Source: Pieris napi (taxonomy: Eukaryota; Arthropoda; Insecta; Lepidoptera; Pieridae). Taken from it: a stretch of DNA of 64,000 nucleotides. Under the pieces are notes generated by a model. The model had not been told where the DNA came from. It did no database searches and worked only from the letters and a program-made list of their open reading frames with translations. The stretch lies in contig NC_062236.1 in NCBI RefSeq assembly GCF_905475465.1, positions 2,986,001 to 3,050,000 on the forward strand, written 5' to 3'. The position numbers and the translations under genes are program-made. Shown here piece after piece: positions 1-9,244 of this stretch (position 1 is its first letter; the number at the start of each line of letters is the position of its first letter).

Positions 1-135
1 TATTTTAGGTAATTAGTATTAATGACTGCAAATGTCTTGATGTCTTGAAAAAAAATTTATTAATGTAAGAAAAAAGAAGTGGTTCCCATTCAACATTTTG
101 TTACACCAATAAATAACAATACCATATAACTCCGT

Positions 136-412
136 TGAGCTGTGTTGGCTTAGTGGCTCAGCGTGCGACTCTCATCCCTGAAGTTGCAGGTTTGATCCCC
201 GGCTATGTACCAATGGACTTTCTGTCTATGTGCGCGTTTAACATTCGCTCGAACGGTGAAGGAAAACATCGTAAGGAAACCGGCTTGCCTTAGACCCAAA
301 AACTCGACGGCGTCTGTCACCTACTTGCCTACTAGATTAACAAATGATCATGAAACAGATTCAGTAATATAAATAAACCTAAAAAGGTTGAAGCGCCTTT
401 GATTTATTTTTA
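136..412 (+). mobile_element. tRNA-derived SINE (family A), full-length diverged copy
   Basis: The head is tRNA-like: an A box (TGGCTTAGTGG) near 145 and a B box (GGTTTGATCCCC) near 189. A tRNA-unrelated body follows (CTCGAACGGTGAAGGAAAAC, then AAAACTCGACGGCG), ending in the GAAGCGCC/GATTTATTTTT tail. The same order of blocks recurs at 16 other places in the window, which defines the family. Such elements are transcribed by RNA polymerase III and copied by a LINE reverse transcriptase (known for SINEs in general). This copy has lost the GGCACAGGAGGCTGATCA block seen in others. No clear target duplication is visible. Confidence 0.9.
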
Positions 413-734
413 TGTAATTCCGTGAAGGCTTCATTGAACTTATGAAAATATTTGATTTACCCTTCACGTACTTAATAATAGCTAAGATGAAAATAGATTT
501 TCCCCGAAGGGTTTATTTATATGGGAATAATATCGTATCTATTAGGATGTATTAGCGACAGTCTCGGAATGTTTAACTCTGTGATTAATTGTCGAGGGCC
601 CTTAATTACAGCCAGCCACAATCCACATAGGGGCGGGGTTTCTGATTAGTTGCCAGTTCCTGGCGATCGATAATGATAAACAATTTACAGTTATTCGATA
701 TTCGCTGATAGACAATGGACTACGCGTTAGTCAG
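413..734. other. Unassigned AT-rich sequence
   Basis: I see no gene or complete repeat. A slightly more GC-rich patch (590-660) has no open frame worth reporting. It may be the 5' continuation of the LINE remnant that follows. Confidence 0.4.
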
Positions 735-1190
735 TATCTAAGAGAGTGATAGCAAAAGCATGGAAGAGCTTTTTGGAGCTTAGAGAAGTCATGAAAAATT
801 AGAAAAGGATGCATTTCAATATTTGTGTACTACCCGTACTAACATATGGATCTCAAACTTGGGCGCCCACTTTAGGGCGCAGCATCCAAAGCCACAGGTG
901 TGTCAAAGATCGGAAGGAAGAACTATATAAAATAAAGAATACATCATTAAGAAGAATTACTAAGCACGTGGCAATAGAAACAGAAAGGTGGAGCAAGATA
1001 GTAATAAACTGGTGCCCAAGGTGCAATAAACACAAAAGAGGAAGACAATTTAGAAGGCCAAGACCAGATTAAGGAAACAGGCCTTGGTCAAAAAAGGGAC
1101 ACAGATGTCTAGTAATTGGAATTATAGAAATATAAATGTATTTAAATGTGAAGTATCTGAAATAAAAGGCTTTTATTATTATTGTTAAGA
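735..1190 (+). pseudogene. Non-LTR retrotransposon, 3' end of reverse transcriptase plus tail
   Basis: The translation reads AWKSFLELREVMKN near 755, then VLPVLTYGSQTWA from about 829, then TERWSKIVINWCPR. This is the C-terminal end of LINE reverse transcriptases of the kind with the LTYGxxTW motif (RTE/BovB-like or a related clade; the clade is uncertain). After the stop at 1072 an untranslated tail ends in AATAAAAGGCTTTTATTATT, the usual 3' end of such a LINE. The catalytic domain is absent, so this is a 5'-truncated dead copy. The frame stays open for 87 codons, so the copy is not very old. A relative of the tail lies at 29065-29250. Confidence 0.75.
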
Positions 1191-4100
1191 GAGATTACTT
1201 GATAAATAAGCACTCAAGTATGATTCTTCCGACGCTAATGTAAAAGCTTCCATGTTACATATAAAACCTTTGTTAATACGTAACTTAATTACATAACAGT
1301 GTTTTCAGTAACATAACACAAAAACAATTCTCAAACAAGTTTATTAATACTTGCGAAAGTCACATTCAAGATTTAATTTATTCAATTCCTTTACCATTAC
1401 ATGTTTTTACATTACAGATTCACAAGGTCGCGGACTGGTTCCTTGTGAATCATATGAATAATTGAATATTATTAAATCTTTTGACTAATTCATATTACTT
1501 TAGAATGAGCAATTTTGACATACTGTATCAGGTTTGCTTTTGTCGAACCAATTTACAATTAAATTTTTCTTCCTCTGTGCACTAGCCGCAACTTTTTCAT
1601 ACGTTGATCGAAGTATCCGGAGTATATATGAATGGAATGTCAGATGTCGTAAAAAATTAATGTTACCCAATACCAAATTTTTACCAAAACCCTTTTATAA
1701 GTAACAAAAGCTTAGGGAGCTTAACGCAATAAATATAATATTAAAAATGTAAATTCATGCATTTTGTATAGGTAAAGAATTCTTACTCTGCTGGCGTAGT
1801 GACCCATCGAGAGCCTTGGCCTCCGAAACTAAAGAAACATTCGACGATCGCGCTTGTAACGGATTAAAAAAAAAAATTAGAATTTAATTTCAGTCAACGT
1901 CGAAGTTATATTTTCTTATAAATAAAATAATAATTCAATTCTATTTCAAAATTCTTTATTTCGTTACACGTTATAGTGGTAGATTTCCAGTGTACCTACA
2001 TTATTTCATAGAATGTAATAAATTTATAACAAGACGTTATTAAAGCCGTTTTACTTTTTAAAAACTTATAAAACAAATAAAACTAAAGTTGTAATAAGTT
2101 TTAAGACAAAAGAATTAAGCAACGTAAAAATAACATTCTTTGAATCTAAACGCAAAAACCTTAAAAGATATGATATAATAACAATAAAATAATATATTTT
2201 CTTATACGTTTAAATTAACACTGAACTTGGTCATAAAGCTCTTAATATAAAGCGAGCAAGCGTCAGAAAATGTCTGTTTTACCTTATTAAAACGTAAAAA
2301 ATCTACACACCATGACCCATAAATATAATGGCATGGCGTCTATAAGGGTCTTATTGTCTAGCATATAATGAGATCTGCCCTCCGACACCTGTTAGGGCTT
2401 TGTGACATTTCATCCCTTTGTGATGTGAAGCAGAAATGCAATGCTCATTTCACAGGTATTATTCGAATGACGCGCCCCATTCCATTTGATTATTTTCCTT
2501 TTAAGAACTGGCTTTTAATTAAAGTTCTGAGTATACCTTTTGTTACGTCTAATATTTTATCTTATAAATAATTAAATTTTCATAAAGGAAGTTTTTTATC
2601 GAAAAATAGGTTTAGATATGGCTGATATCTCAATAATGCCTTAATTATTTTTTTAATATGTTACATGCTAATGCGATAGTTATAAAAATATATTTATTTT
2701 ATATTTAAAGATTTTTTTTTTTAAGATATATATAATTAAGTTTTAATCAATGTTATACTTATAAGCTAACTAACAAATAAATAATATATTTTAATTCGTT
2801 TAGGGTGTAACCACAAAACTAAGTATGCACATAACATTTCATGTAGTCCGTACTATATACCTGTTCAGTTTTAACTTATAATTACTAACCAGAATGTATA
2901 TTTGTAATATTAAGGTAAATAATATATACAGCTGAGGTTTTTGAGAACGAGATCGACCCCAAAAGCCTCTTATAGAGTTAAAACTACCGGAGGTTATTTA
3001 AGAGTAATCTACGACGGGAAGTCATACTTAGAGCTTTAAGGCTCGATTCTGCACCTCACCTTTAGTGGCCTAACCTGGCTTTATGAGTAGCAGACTTCCT
3101 GGAGTTCAGTTCTAGATAAATATGGCTTGTAGCGCCAAAAATGCGTATAATTTTGGCTAACAAAATAGGCACTTAGCTATAGAATTTAAGATCTACGTTG
3201 CTGTAATATAAACAAATTCCATAAAAAATGAAATACGGCCGTAATGTGTGAACCCTTTAAACGGGGAAGGGTAGTTTGAGACGCTAAGCCTCAGGCGACG
3301 AGTGGAATTATGCGGCCTGAGGTGTTATAAACGCAACCCCTACATATCTTAAAAGACAATATGTGGCTTGGGGATATTATCCTGTATTACGAACTCCAAT
3401 TTTTAAAGCAACGATAGCGCTTTTAGCGGTATTTGGGACATTAATGGCATTTATGGTGCTTTTAATGTATTAGAAATGTAAGAGACTCCTTAAACTTTGA
3501 TTTTGTTCCCTGAGTGGAGACTCTTGGGCCGTAGGATTCGATTTTATATCCTTGTATTATAAATGTGATCTATCTTTGTGCTACTTGTGTCGTCAAGTCA
3601 TTTGAAACGACAGATCTTCAAAATGTAAAGGAACTTATTTATGAACTAAAATCCCGTGCCCCCGTGATTGTGGTAACCGAATAGCACGACTGATTATGAT
3701 TTTTTAATGTATAAGAGGGGAGCTCGTAAAGTAGAGCTCTTTTAAATCGCTAGGTGTGCACATCCAAGACCTAACTACCGCGGGTAGTAATTTAAAAAAT
3801 AAATGAGAACTACTGCCAACATTTGCGCAGCTACAGAAGTTACATCATTTTGTTAGACTTCTTGAAGTTTCAATAAGTTTAAAGTAAACAAGTTTTAATT
3901 GAAAGCTGGTCGTGATATATGAGTGGTAAAGTTCTAGAACACCTTTGAAAATTATACTGCAGGCTATAAGAAAAGTTTGACACAGCTTTTGGCTTTTGAT
4001 TGCTATATTAAATGTTATGAATAAAAAATACGAATATATTATGTCTTTGAACGAAACTTGGCCGTATTCAACGATGAGCGGTTCGAATCGTCGACGACCA

Positions 4101-4237
4101 ATCCCTCTCCGAGCGGCTTGATCCCTTGGCGTTGCGTAGAGATGTGGGTCACTCTGCATCTTCTACCACATTTACCATGGAGAGTGTTCAGAGGAGTTTC
4201 GATTAATACCTGCAGCTGAGTTTTATCATCGTATGTC
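1191..4237. other. Long unassigned AT-rich stretch
   Basis: No coding region or recognisable transposon end was found, apart from the hairpin listed at 1417-1451. Two GC-richer patches (about 2985-3130 and 3265-3390) stand out from the AT-rich background. Neither carries a usable open frame or a motif I can name. Around 3330-3372 an imperfect hairpin pairs CCCCTACATAT with ATATGTGGCTTGGGG. Confidence 0.35.
1417..1451. repeat. Perfect 11-bp inverted repeat, 13-nt loop
   Basis: GATTCACAAGG (1417-1427) is the exact reverse complement of CCTTGTGAATC (1441-1451). The loop is unusually GC-rich for this area. The stem is too short for a typical pre-miRNA, and no terminator function applies in a metazoan nuclear genome, so no function is assigned. 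Confidence 0.7.
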
Positions 4238-4465
4238 GAGGCAGAATACGAAGTTCCACTCGTATCACCTTGACGTCCGTCGTTCCACAACTGAGAGTTT
4301 TTTAAGGTTATCGCAGCGCACCACCACTATGTGGAACCAGTTGCCCACTGAAGTATTTCCGAACCAATTCGACTGAGCGTACCGACTGAGCGTACCTTCA
4401 AGAAAAGAGCGTACCGATTCTTAAAAGGCCGGCAACGCAATCCCGAGCCCTCTAGCATTGAGAGA
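4238..4465 (+). pseudogene. LINE C-terminal fragment (family J, DVRRS type)
   Basis: This is the sense-strand copy of the segment that reads HLDVRRSTTERFLRQFLPRT in the better-preserved copy at 18966-19228. Here it runs through TCGTATCACCTTGACGTCCG, a CCACCACTATGTGG block, and a stretch corresponding to LKKRAYQFLKGRQ. A 12-bp phrase (GACTGAGCGTAC) is duplicated at 4371-4394, a local tandem duplication inside the fragment. The frame is broken. The match is to the C-terminal end and 3' region of a jockey- or R1-like LINE family abundant in Lepidoptera; the family is recognised from memory. Confidence 0.7.
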
Positions 4466-4554
4466 GAGGGAAATGAATCATGCTTGATCACGTTTAACCA
4501 TTGGAAGTAGAATTCAAAATCATTTATTAGTGCATTAGGGATGTTGAGCCACCC

Positions 4555-4835
4555 ATCATTGTCTTTATTTGGTCAGACCAACGTGTAGGTGTTCGACCCC
4601 GACTTCTGCCATCACTCCTTCCTACTATTACCAGCCCAGCGGATAGTCTATTGTCTAGACTATTCGGTTCTCTCCTGGCAATATGGCCAAAGTAGCTAAG
4701 CACCCGTTTGTAAATAATAGATAGTCTTGTGGTGATTTTTAGGTGGTTGAGAACTTATTGGTTCTTTTTGCAGTCCATGGTATTCGCAACATTCTCCTCC
4801 AACATCACATCTCGAATGTCTCTGACCAGGACTCT
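4555..4835 (-). pseudogene. LINE reverse-transcriptase C-terminus remnant
   Basis: On the minus strand one frame gives RMLRIPWTAKRTNKFST (about 4797 down to 4747). After a frame change it gives RVLSYFGHIARREPNSLD and then RGRTPTRWSDQI. The order WTxRxTN ... L.YFGH.AR ... GR.P.RW is the C-terminal signature of many arthropod non-LTR retrotransposons. At least one frameshift is present and no catalytic YxDD block is seen, so the copy is dead and 5'-truncated. It lies in opposite orientation to the LINE fragment just before it. Confidence 0.8.
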
Positions 4836-5317
4836 GAACCTAAATATTATGGTTATAGATTGTATATCTATATTACTATGGGTCACAGATTATATATCCC
4901 GAAAAATAGAAATACATTTTCGTCTCGAAAACTAATAATAATTCAATAAATTATTTCTTAGCTGGTAACTTTTGCATAAAGGTACGAATACATTTGACAT
5001 TCGAATTTATTATTATCAAATTGACTTGTATTGACATTTTGCACGCCTACAATGTGTAATATGTGGATGCCTTAATTTGACATTTATAAAATTATGTACC
5101 TTCATAAAAATAAACGTGTTATACATTTACAGAAGTTGAAAGAATCCAAAACTACGCCATTTGCATTCAAAATTGTATTATTTCTAAGTGCCAAGTATAC
5201 ATATTTTTCCGTTTTCACGCGGGAAACTACAATGGCTACAGAAAAAAAACTTTTTTCGTCTATACTCTATAGAACAAACTGTCATGAAATTAAATATTCT
5301 TATTCTCAAAAGATGAC

Positions 5318-5612
5318 GAGCAGTGTTGGCCTAGTGGCTTCAGCGTGCGACTCTCATCCCTGAGGTCGTAGGTTCGATCCCCAGCTGTGCACCAATGGAC
5401 ATTCTTTCTATGTGCGCATTTAACACTTGCTCGAACTTCCTTCACCGTTCGGTTTCCTAACCGACATGTCTTAGACCCAAAAAGTCGACGGCGTGTGTCA
5501 GGCACTGGAGGCCGATCACCTACTTGCCTATTATATTTAAAATGATCATGAAACAGATTCAGAAATCTCAGGCCAAGACCTAAGAGGTTGTAGCGCCACA
5601 GATTTATTTATT
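5318..5612 (+). mobile_element. SINE family A, full-length copy with 15-bp target duplication
   Basis: The A box (TGGCCTAGTGG) and B box (GGTTCGATCCCC) are intact and the body is close to the family consensus. The tail is CAGATTTATTTATTT. The flanks carry an exact 15-bp direct repeat, TTATTCTCAAAAGAT (5300-5314 and 5613-5627). That proves insertion by target-primed reverse transcription and fixes both ends. A perfect duplication implies a fairly recent event. The stretch 5431-5463 departs from consensus in an odd way: the GGTGAAGGAA and AGGAAACC blocks are locally inverted (see findings). Confidence 0.96.
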
Positions 5613-5627
5613 TTATTCTCAAAAGAT

Positions 5628-7368
5628 ATTTAAGAAAAATCTATCCCACGTTGTGAAAAAATTACATCCGTATTAGGTTTAAATATTTAGATTGGCCGGA
5701 TACACTTTACATAGCTTTGAGATGTTAGGGAAACCAATGCTGTGTAGACATTCAGCGTTGAAGTTTCCTGTGCTGTATTTATGTTGGGCTATGCAAACAA
5801 TGGACCTCCGCAATGTTTTCCTACCTTTTCCCTCTTCGGTTTCCTATTTGCTAGGGCAATGTTTGTTTATTTCACAAAGCGTAATATTAATGCGAGATTT
5901 TCTATATTCGCCTAACGCCGTATTCATGTGTTCGGTGGATTACAAATTTGTAAATGGATTATATTGGAATATTTAATAGTTGAATTTTATGTTATTGGAC
6001 ATTCCTAAATACCGACGCGGTGACATCTAAAAATTTTACCAACAAACGCTGAGCGAATTGAAGATTCCTTTGGCAACAGAGAGTAATATTTGTAGTCCAT
6101 TACATAAATATGTGAAATTAATTTCGTTTTGCGTCGTTTTGGTACTTTATTGTTGGTACATGCGACTTTACATCACCGCCTCTTTCTAATTGATGACGTC
6201 CTGGTACTTTTTCCAACAGATTTTCACGAGTCGTAGATAACAAACGGCCCAATAAGAAACCACACTCCCACATAAAACGCTTTTGGATCTCCCATAAAAT
6301 CGTCTTAAACGGGTTCTACATTTCCTATATCACTTGCCTTAAAGCCTGTATATTATGTTAGTTGCAATCTCATTTTGCAATTTTCCAGTACAAGGACAAA
6401 GTTAATATTTAGTTGATGCTAAAGCTTCGCGCAGGTGTCGCCGAACAGTTGGTAATATCAAGATAATAATCTTTAGAGCTATTTATTAGTACATAGTTTC
6501 AAAGTTGAGAGTATTAATTTGTAAACCTTTTTACGAGTTTGACATTAGGAGTAGTCGAGTTCTTAACTATAAGAATCGTTTCTTTAATAAATTATTTTAT
6601 TCGAGGTTTATTTCACTACAGATGAAGGGGTTGTCTTTTACTCGTGATAAAGCAAATTCTCTATTTGATTATACATTACTTTTTCAAAAATTAAACTTAT
6701 TGGTTTGTGTTTTTGCTCATTTTGGTAATGGTTTGGTGATTGATATTTTTAGTTATTCAGGGAAGATGCCTTCAAGTATCGACAAATTAATGATGTATGT
6801 CATGTACAATACAGCCTGTGTTACAAGCTGATAATGCAGCTAAATAAGTGCCATTATAAAATCGGTTTCGCATAGCTTCATTACAAAAGAGTACATAAAA
6901 ACAAATCTTTTCTCTTTATAAAATTAGTGTTACAATAATGTAAAGTTTTAAGGTATCTTGTTGACGCGCCTCGAGCTAAAAGGAAAAGCTAGCTTATAAA
7001 ATTTAACTCTGCAAAGATCTAGGGAACTTGGATTATTTTCAAAGAGAAAAAGGCATTGTCTTTCCTTATCCCTCAAAAGGTTTTTAAACGCTTCCTTAGA
7101 GTAATTCTTAGATGGGGCGTGAAATTGTTGAGAGCTCTTTAAAAGGCATCACGAAAATAAATTTCTGACGTTAAAACAGGTAACGAATGAGATTTTTCAC
7201 AAAGTTAATAGCGAAATCGACGATCCATTAGGCTTTAGCAATGTCTTTCTCTTGTTTTGCTTTACATAATGCTTTGTACTAATTAGGTTTAATAAATGAA
7301 TTACCAACCTGAACTATTGTTTTTATATTAATAAAAACGTGTGCGTAGGTACTTATGTACACGCGTTA
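5628..7368. other. Unassigned AT-rich sequence
   Basis: Open frames near 5692-5976 and 6505-6831 are 94 and 108 codons long. They are rich in codons expected from AT-biased noncoding DNA and show no recognisable motif or splice sites. I see no transposon ends. Around 6000-6250 the composition is less AT-rich but has no identifiable content. Confidence 0.35.
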
Positions 7369-7505
7369 GAAGTTATACTTCTTTGGCGTAACAAAATATC
7401 AAATATCAGTGTCAGGGTGTCGGATTTTTGTGACGGTGTGCGCGCGCGTCGTAAAAATTTACTCTCATCATCTTTCCCTTAACGCGCCAAAAGAAGTTTA
7501 ACTCC
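7369..7505 (+). mobile_element. Short MITE of the GAAGTTATACTTC family (family M), internally deleted
   Basis: The left end has GAAGTTATACTTCTTTGGCG and the right end CGCCAAAAGAAGTTTAACTCC, which are imperfect terminal inverted repeats of about 20 bp. Inside is the shared block GTGACGGTGTGCGCGCGCG followed by TTTACTCTCATCATC. The longer copies at 30375-30578 and 22366-22690 share ends and interior, which defines the family. The conserved sequence also runs left of the inverted repeat (GTACACGCGTTA). The true boundary may therefore be a few dozen bases outside. No transposase is encoded, and the superfamily is unknown. Confidence 0.7.
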
Positions 7506-7545
7506 AAAAACCTTTTAGCTTCGTGATCATTTGTTTTTCTAAAAG

Positions 7546-7731
7546 TCAAGTAGGAGTTCAGCGTTCTGTACACACGGCGTCGACGTTTTGTGTCTAAAGC
7601 ATGCCAGATTTCTCACGATGTTGGTCTTCAGATACACACACTCGTAAATAGTCCACTGGTAGCACAGGATTCAATCCTACTACCTTAGGGATAAGAGTCG
7701 CACGCTGAAGCCTTTAGATAAACACTGCTCG
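7546..7731 (-). mobile_element. SINE family A, diverged copy with damaged B box
   Basis: Read on the minus strand it starts with the head block around 7731 (GAGCAGTGTTTATCTAAAGG) and runs to the CAAGTAGG block near 7548. The B box is damaged (GGATTGAATCCT) and about 60 bp of body is missing. The 3' third, including the GTAGCGCC tail, is absent. Confidence 0.8.
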
Positions 7732-8453
7732 TGATTTACTAGTACAAGAAAAATGTTCAATAAAGTAGAAAATTCCCAAGAGTTATAAATGAAGCGCAAT
7801 TTGTGTATTTGATATAGAACTTCCAACTTGATCAAACGCGGTTTTTACATTGAATCGTAAATCATGTGCTCATGTAGTGTACATAAGTTTTAGTATTAAA
7901 TGATGAATGGACTTCCAGCAAAACCGTCGGGACTACATCCAAAACTCACTTAAACGTGTTACAGTTTAAATTTAGTTTTTACATTCCATTGTAAAATATT
8001 AATACAACAGCTAGTTGGCCAAAAGTTGTGCTGCCATAAATAATTTCTAGTAAACATTTTGGTAGTTTAAAAAAAAAAGTTATATCTATATCTAGCGTTA
8101 TATCTATTTTAATGCCATAATATTAAAATTGGGGTGGGTCATCTCTGGGATGAAAAACTTGGTTTACGACCGTTTAAGACCGACGGAATATTAAAAAAAA
8201 ATATGAAAATCGATCAAGATGTTTCGGAGTTCGATTAGAATCACTGTGACCCGAAAATTTTAATAACATAGATGTACTTTGTAAATATAAAATGGTATTA
8301 ATAAGAACAGTGTTGTTTGTGTGAGGTAGGTACGTTCAAATCTCGTTCCAATGAATTTTGTTTCTGTACAGTACGATGAAAAGTCGACGACATGACACGC
8401 TAGTTTATAAAGCCAAATGATTAATAGAACATGCATCCAAAGTTTATACAATA
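7732..8453. other. Unassigned AT-rich sequence
   Basis: No repeat ends or coding signals are visible. It is the flank into which the 8454 Helitron end points. An antisense 91-codon frame (8260-8535, minus) crosses the Helitron boundary and looks like chance read-through. Confidence 0.35.
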
Positions 8454-8484
8454 CTAGATGACCCCGTGAACTTTGTTTCACCAA

Positions 8485-8773
8485 CATATTGTTACGAGCT
8501 AGGGGATCGGATAGAAACGCCGTAGATTTCTTCAAGGGTTTATTTCTAAATAAATTAATGAGGAATTTGTTAACACTAAAAACTGGAAATTACGCACAAA
8601 AATTCACTAAATAACACACACAAAATACTGTCACTAATTACTCTAATAACACGCACTTCACACAGTATTTGTATTCACTTGTCTTCACTTGTATTCACTT
8701 GTATTCACTTGTATTCGCTTGTCTTCGCACTTTGTCACTCCGGTGTTTATCGCTTGGTATCGCATTCAAAACT
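8485..8773 (-). other. Heat-shock-type 5' leader with six 10-bp tandem repeats
   Basis: Downstream of the predicted start the minus strand is A-rich. It contains six units of a 10-bp repeat in perfect register at 8671-8730: AAGTGAATAC and variants AAGTGAAGAC and AAGCGAATAC. Leaders of hsp70 genes in insects are long, unspliced, A-rich and full of AAGTGAA-like words (established for Drosophila), and this leader resembles them. The first ATG is at 8485. It opens only a chimeric frame that runs out through the Helitron end (MLVKQSSRGHLVLYKL). No HSP70, HSP90 or small-HSP coding sequence follows. Confidence 0.6.
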
Positions 8774-9036
8774 GAACTAATCGGTCGCGTTTCGGCTCGC
8801 TTATATATCCCTGGAAGCGATGTTCGAGAACTCTCTAGGCGGCAGCGCAACTGAGTAGCGATCGCACAATTCTAGAACGTGCGTACTAGCAGCTATCTCT
8901 TTCTCACAATGCTCCGTCCTTCTCGTACGGCGTTCTAGAGTGCTCGGTCTAGCTTCGAGAAGGTTCCGATCTTCCCTCTCTCTCGCGCATCATTCCGTCC
9001 TTCTCCCACACCTAGAAAATTCGTTCTAGAACATTC
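8770..9036 (-). promoter_or_regulatory. Heat-shock promoter: HSE arrays, TATA box and initiator
   Basis: Heat-shock factor binds alternating GAA/TTC triplets spaced by two bases. Perfect three-unit arrays are TTCtaGAAcaTTC at 9024-9036, preceded by GAAaaTTC at 9015-9022, and TTCgaGAAggTTC at 8954-8966. Two-unit sites are TTCtaGAA (8870-8877) and TTCgaGAA (8823-8830), with TTCtaGAg at 8933-8940. On the minus strand TATATAA lies at 8807-8801. An initiator-like TTCAGTT lies at 8776-8770, placing the A about 34 bp from the TATA box, near the normal distance. Order and orientation are those of an insect hsp70 promoter reading toward lower coordinates. The region is also distinctly GC-richer than its flanks. 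Confidence 0.78.
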
Positions 9037-9053
9037 CTTCATCAAAGGGGTAT

Positions 9054-9244
9054 AACCAGGCCTGAAAACGCCTGAAAACGGGTTTCCTGAAAATTGTACG
9101 ATTCGACTACACGTGCTCTGAAACGGCCTGAAAAAATGTTTCAGGCTCCTGAAAACTAGGATAACATTATGTAAATCACGATTTTCTAATATGTGATTGA
9201 CCCTCTCCTGAAACGGTCAGAAATCACATTTCAGCCTGCTGAAA
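9054..9244. repeat. Cluster of CCTGAAA(A)CG words
   Basis: Directly upstream of the heat-shock elements the words CCTGAAAACG, CCTGAAACGG and their reverse complements occur about ten times within 190 bp. They include a tandem pair at 9061-9080 and a small hairpin CCTGAAAaaatgTTTCAGG near 9131-9149. One stretch, TTCctGAAaaTT (9085-9096), also fits the HSF pattern. The cluster could be an additional regulatory array or a degenerate tandem repeat; its function is unknown. Confidence 0.6.

Noticed and set aside
136..210. tRNA gene
   Set aside because: A and B boxes are present, but the acceptor stem does not close and the sequence continues into the repeated SINE body. The same applies to every other SINE head, including the one at 46651-46713.
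809..1072. 87-codon frame as a host gene
   Set aside because: Its LTYGSQTW and ERWSK segments are the C-terminus of a LINE reverse transcriptase. The catalytic part is missing and a retroelement tail follows.
3845..4290. Overlapping minus-strand frames of 104 and 83 codons
   Set aside because: They lie partly antisense to a LINE fragment on the plus strand and carry no recognisable domain.
6505..6831. 108-codon plus-strand frame as a gene
   Set aside because: AT-driven codon use, no motif, no splice or promoter context. Frames of this length are expected occasionally in AT-rich DNA of this size.
8260..8535. 91-codon minus-strand frame starting just downstream of the heat-shock leader
   Set aside because: It runs across the Helitron 3' boundary into unrelated flank. 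The peptide has no similarity I recognise to a heat-shock protein and the best start is at 8485. Treated as chance read-through.
8671..8730. CRISPR-like regular array
   Set aside because: The 10-bp units are directly contiguous with no spacers, and the context is eukaryotic.
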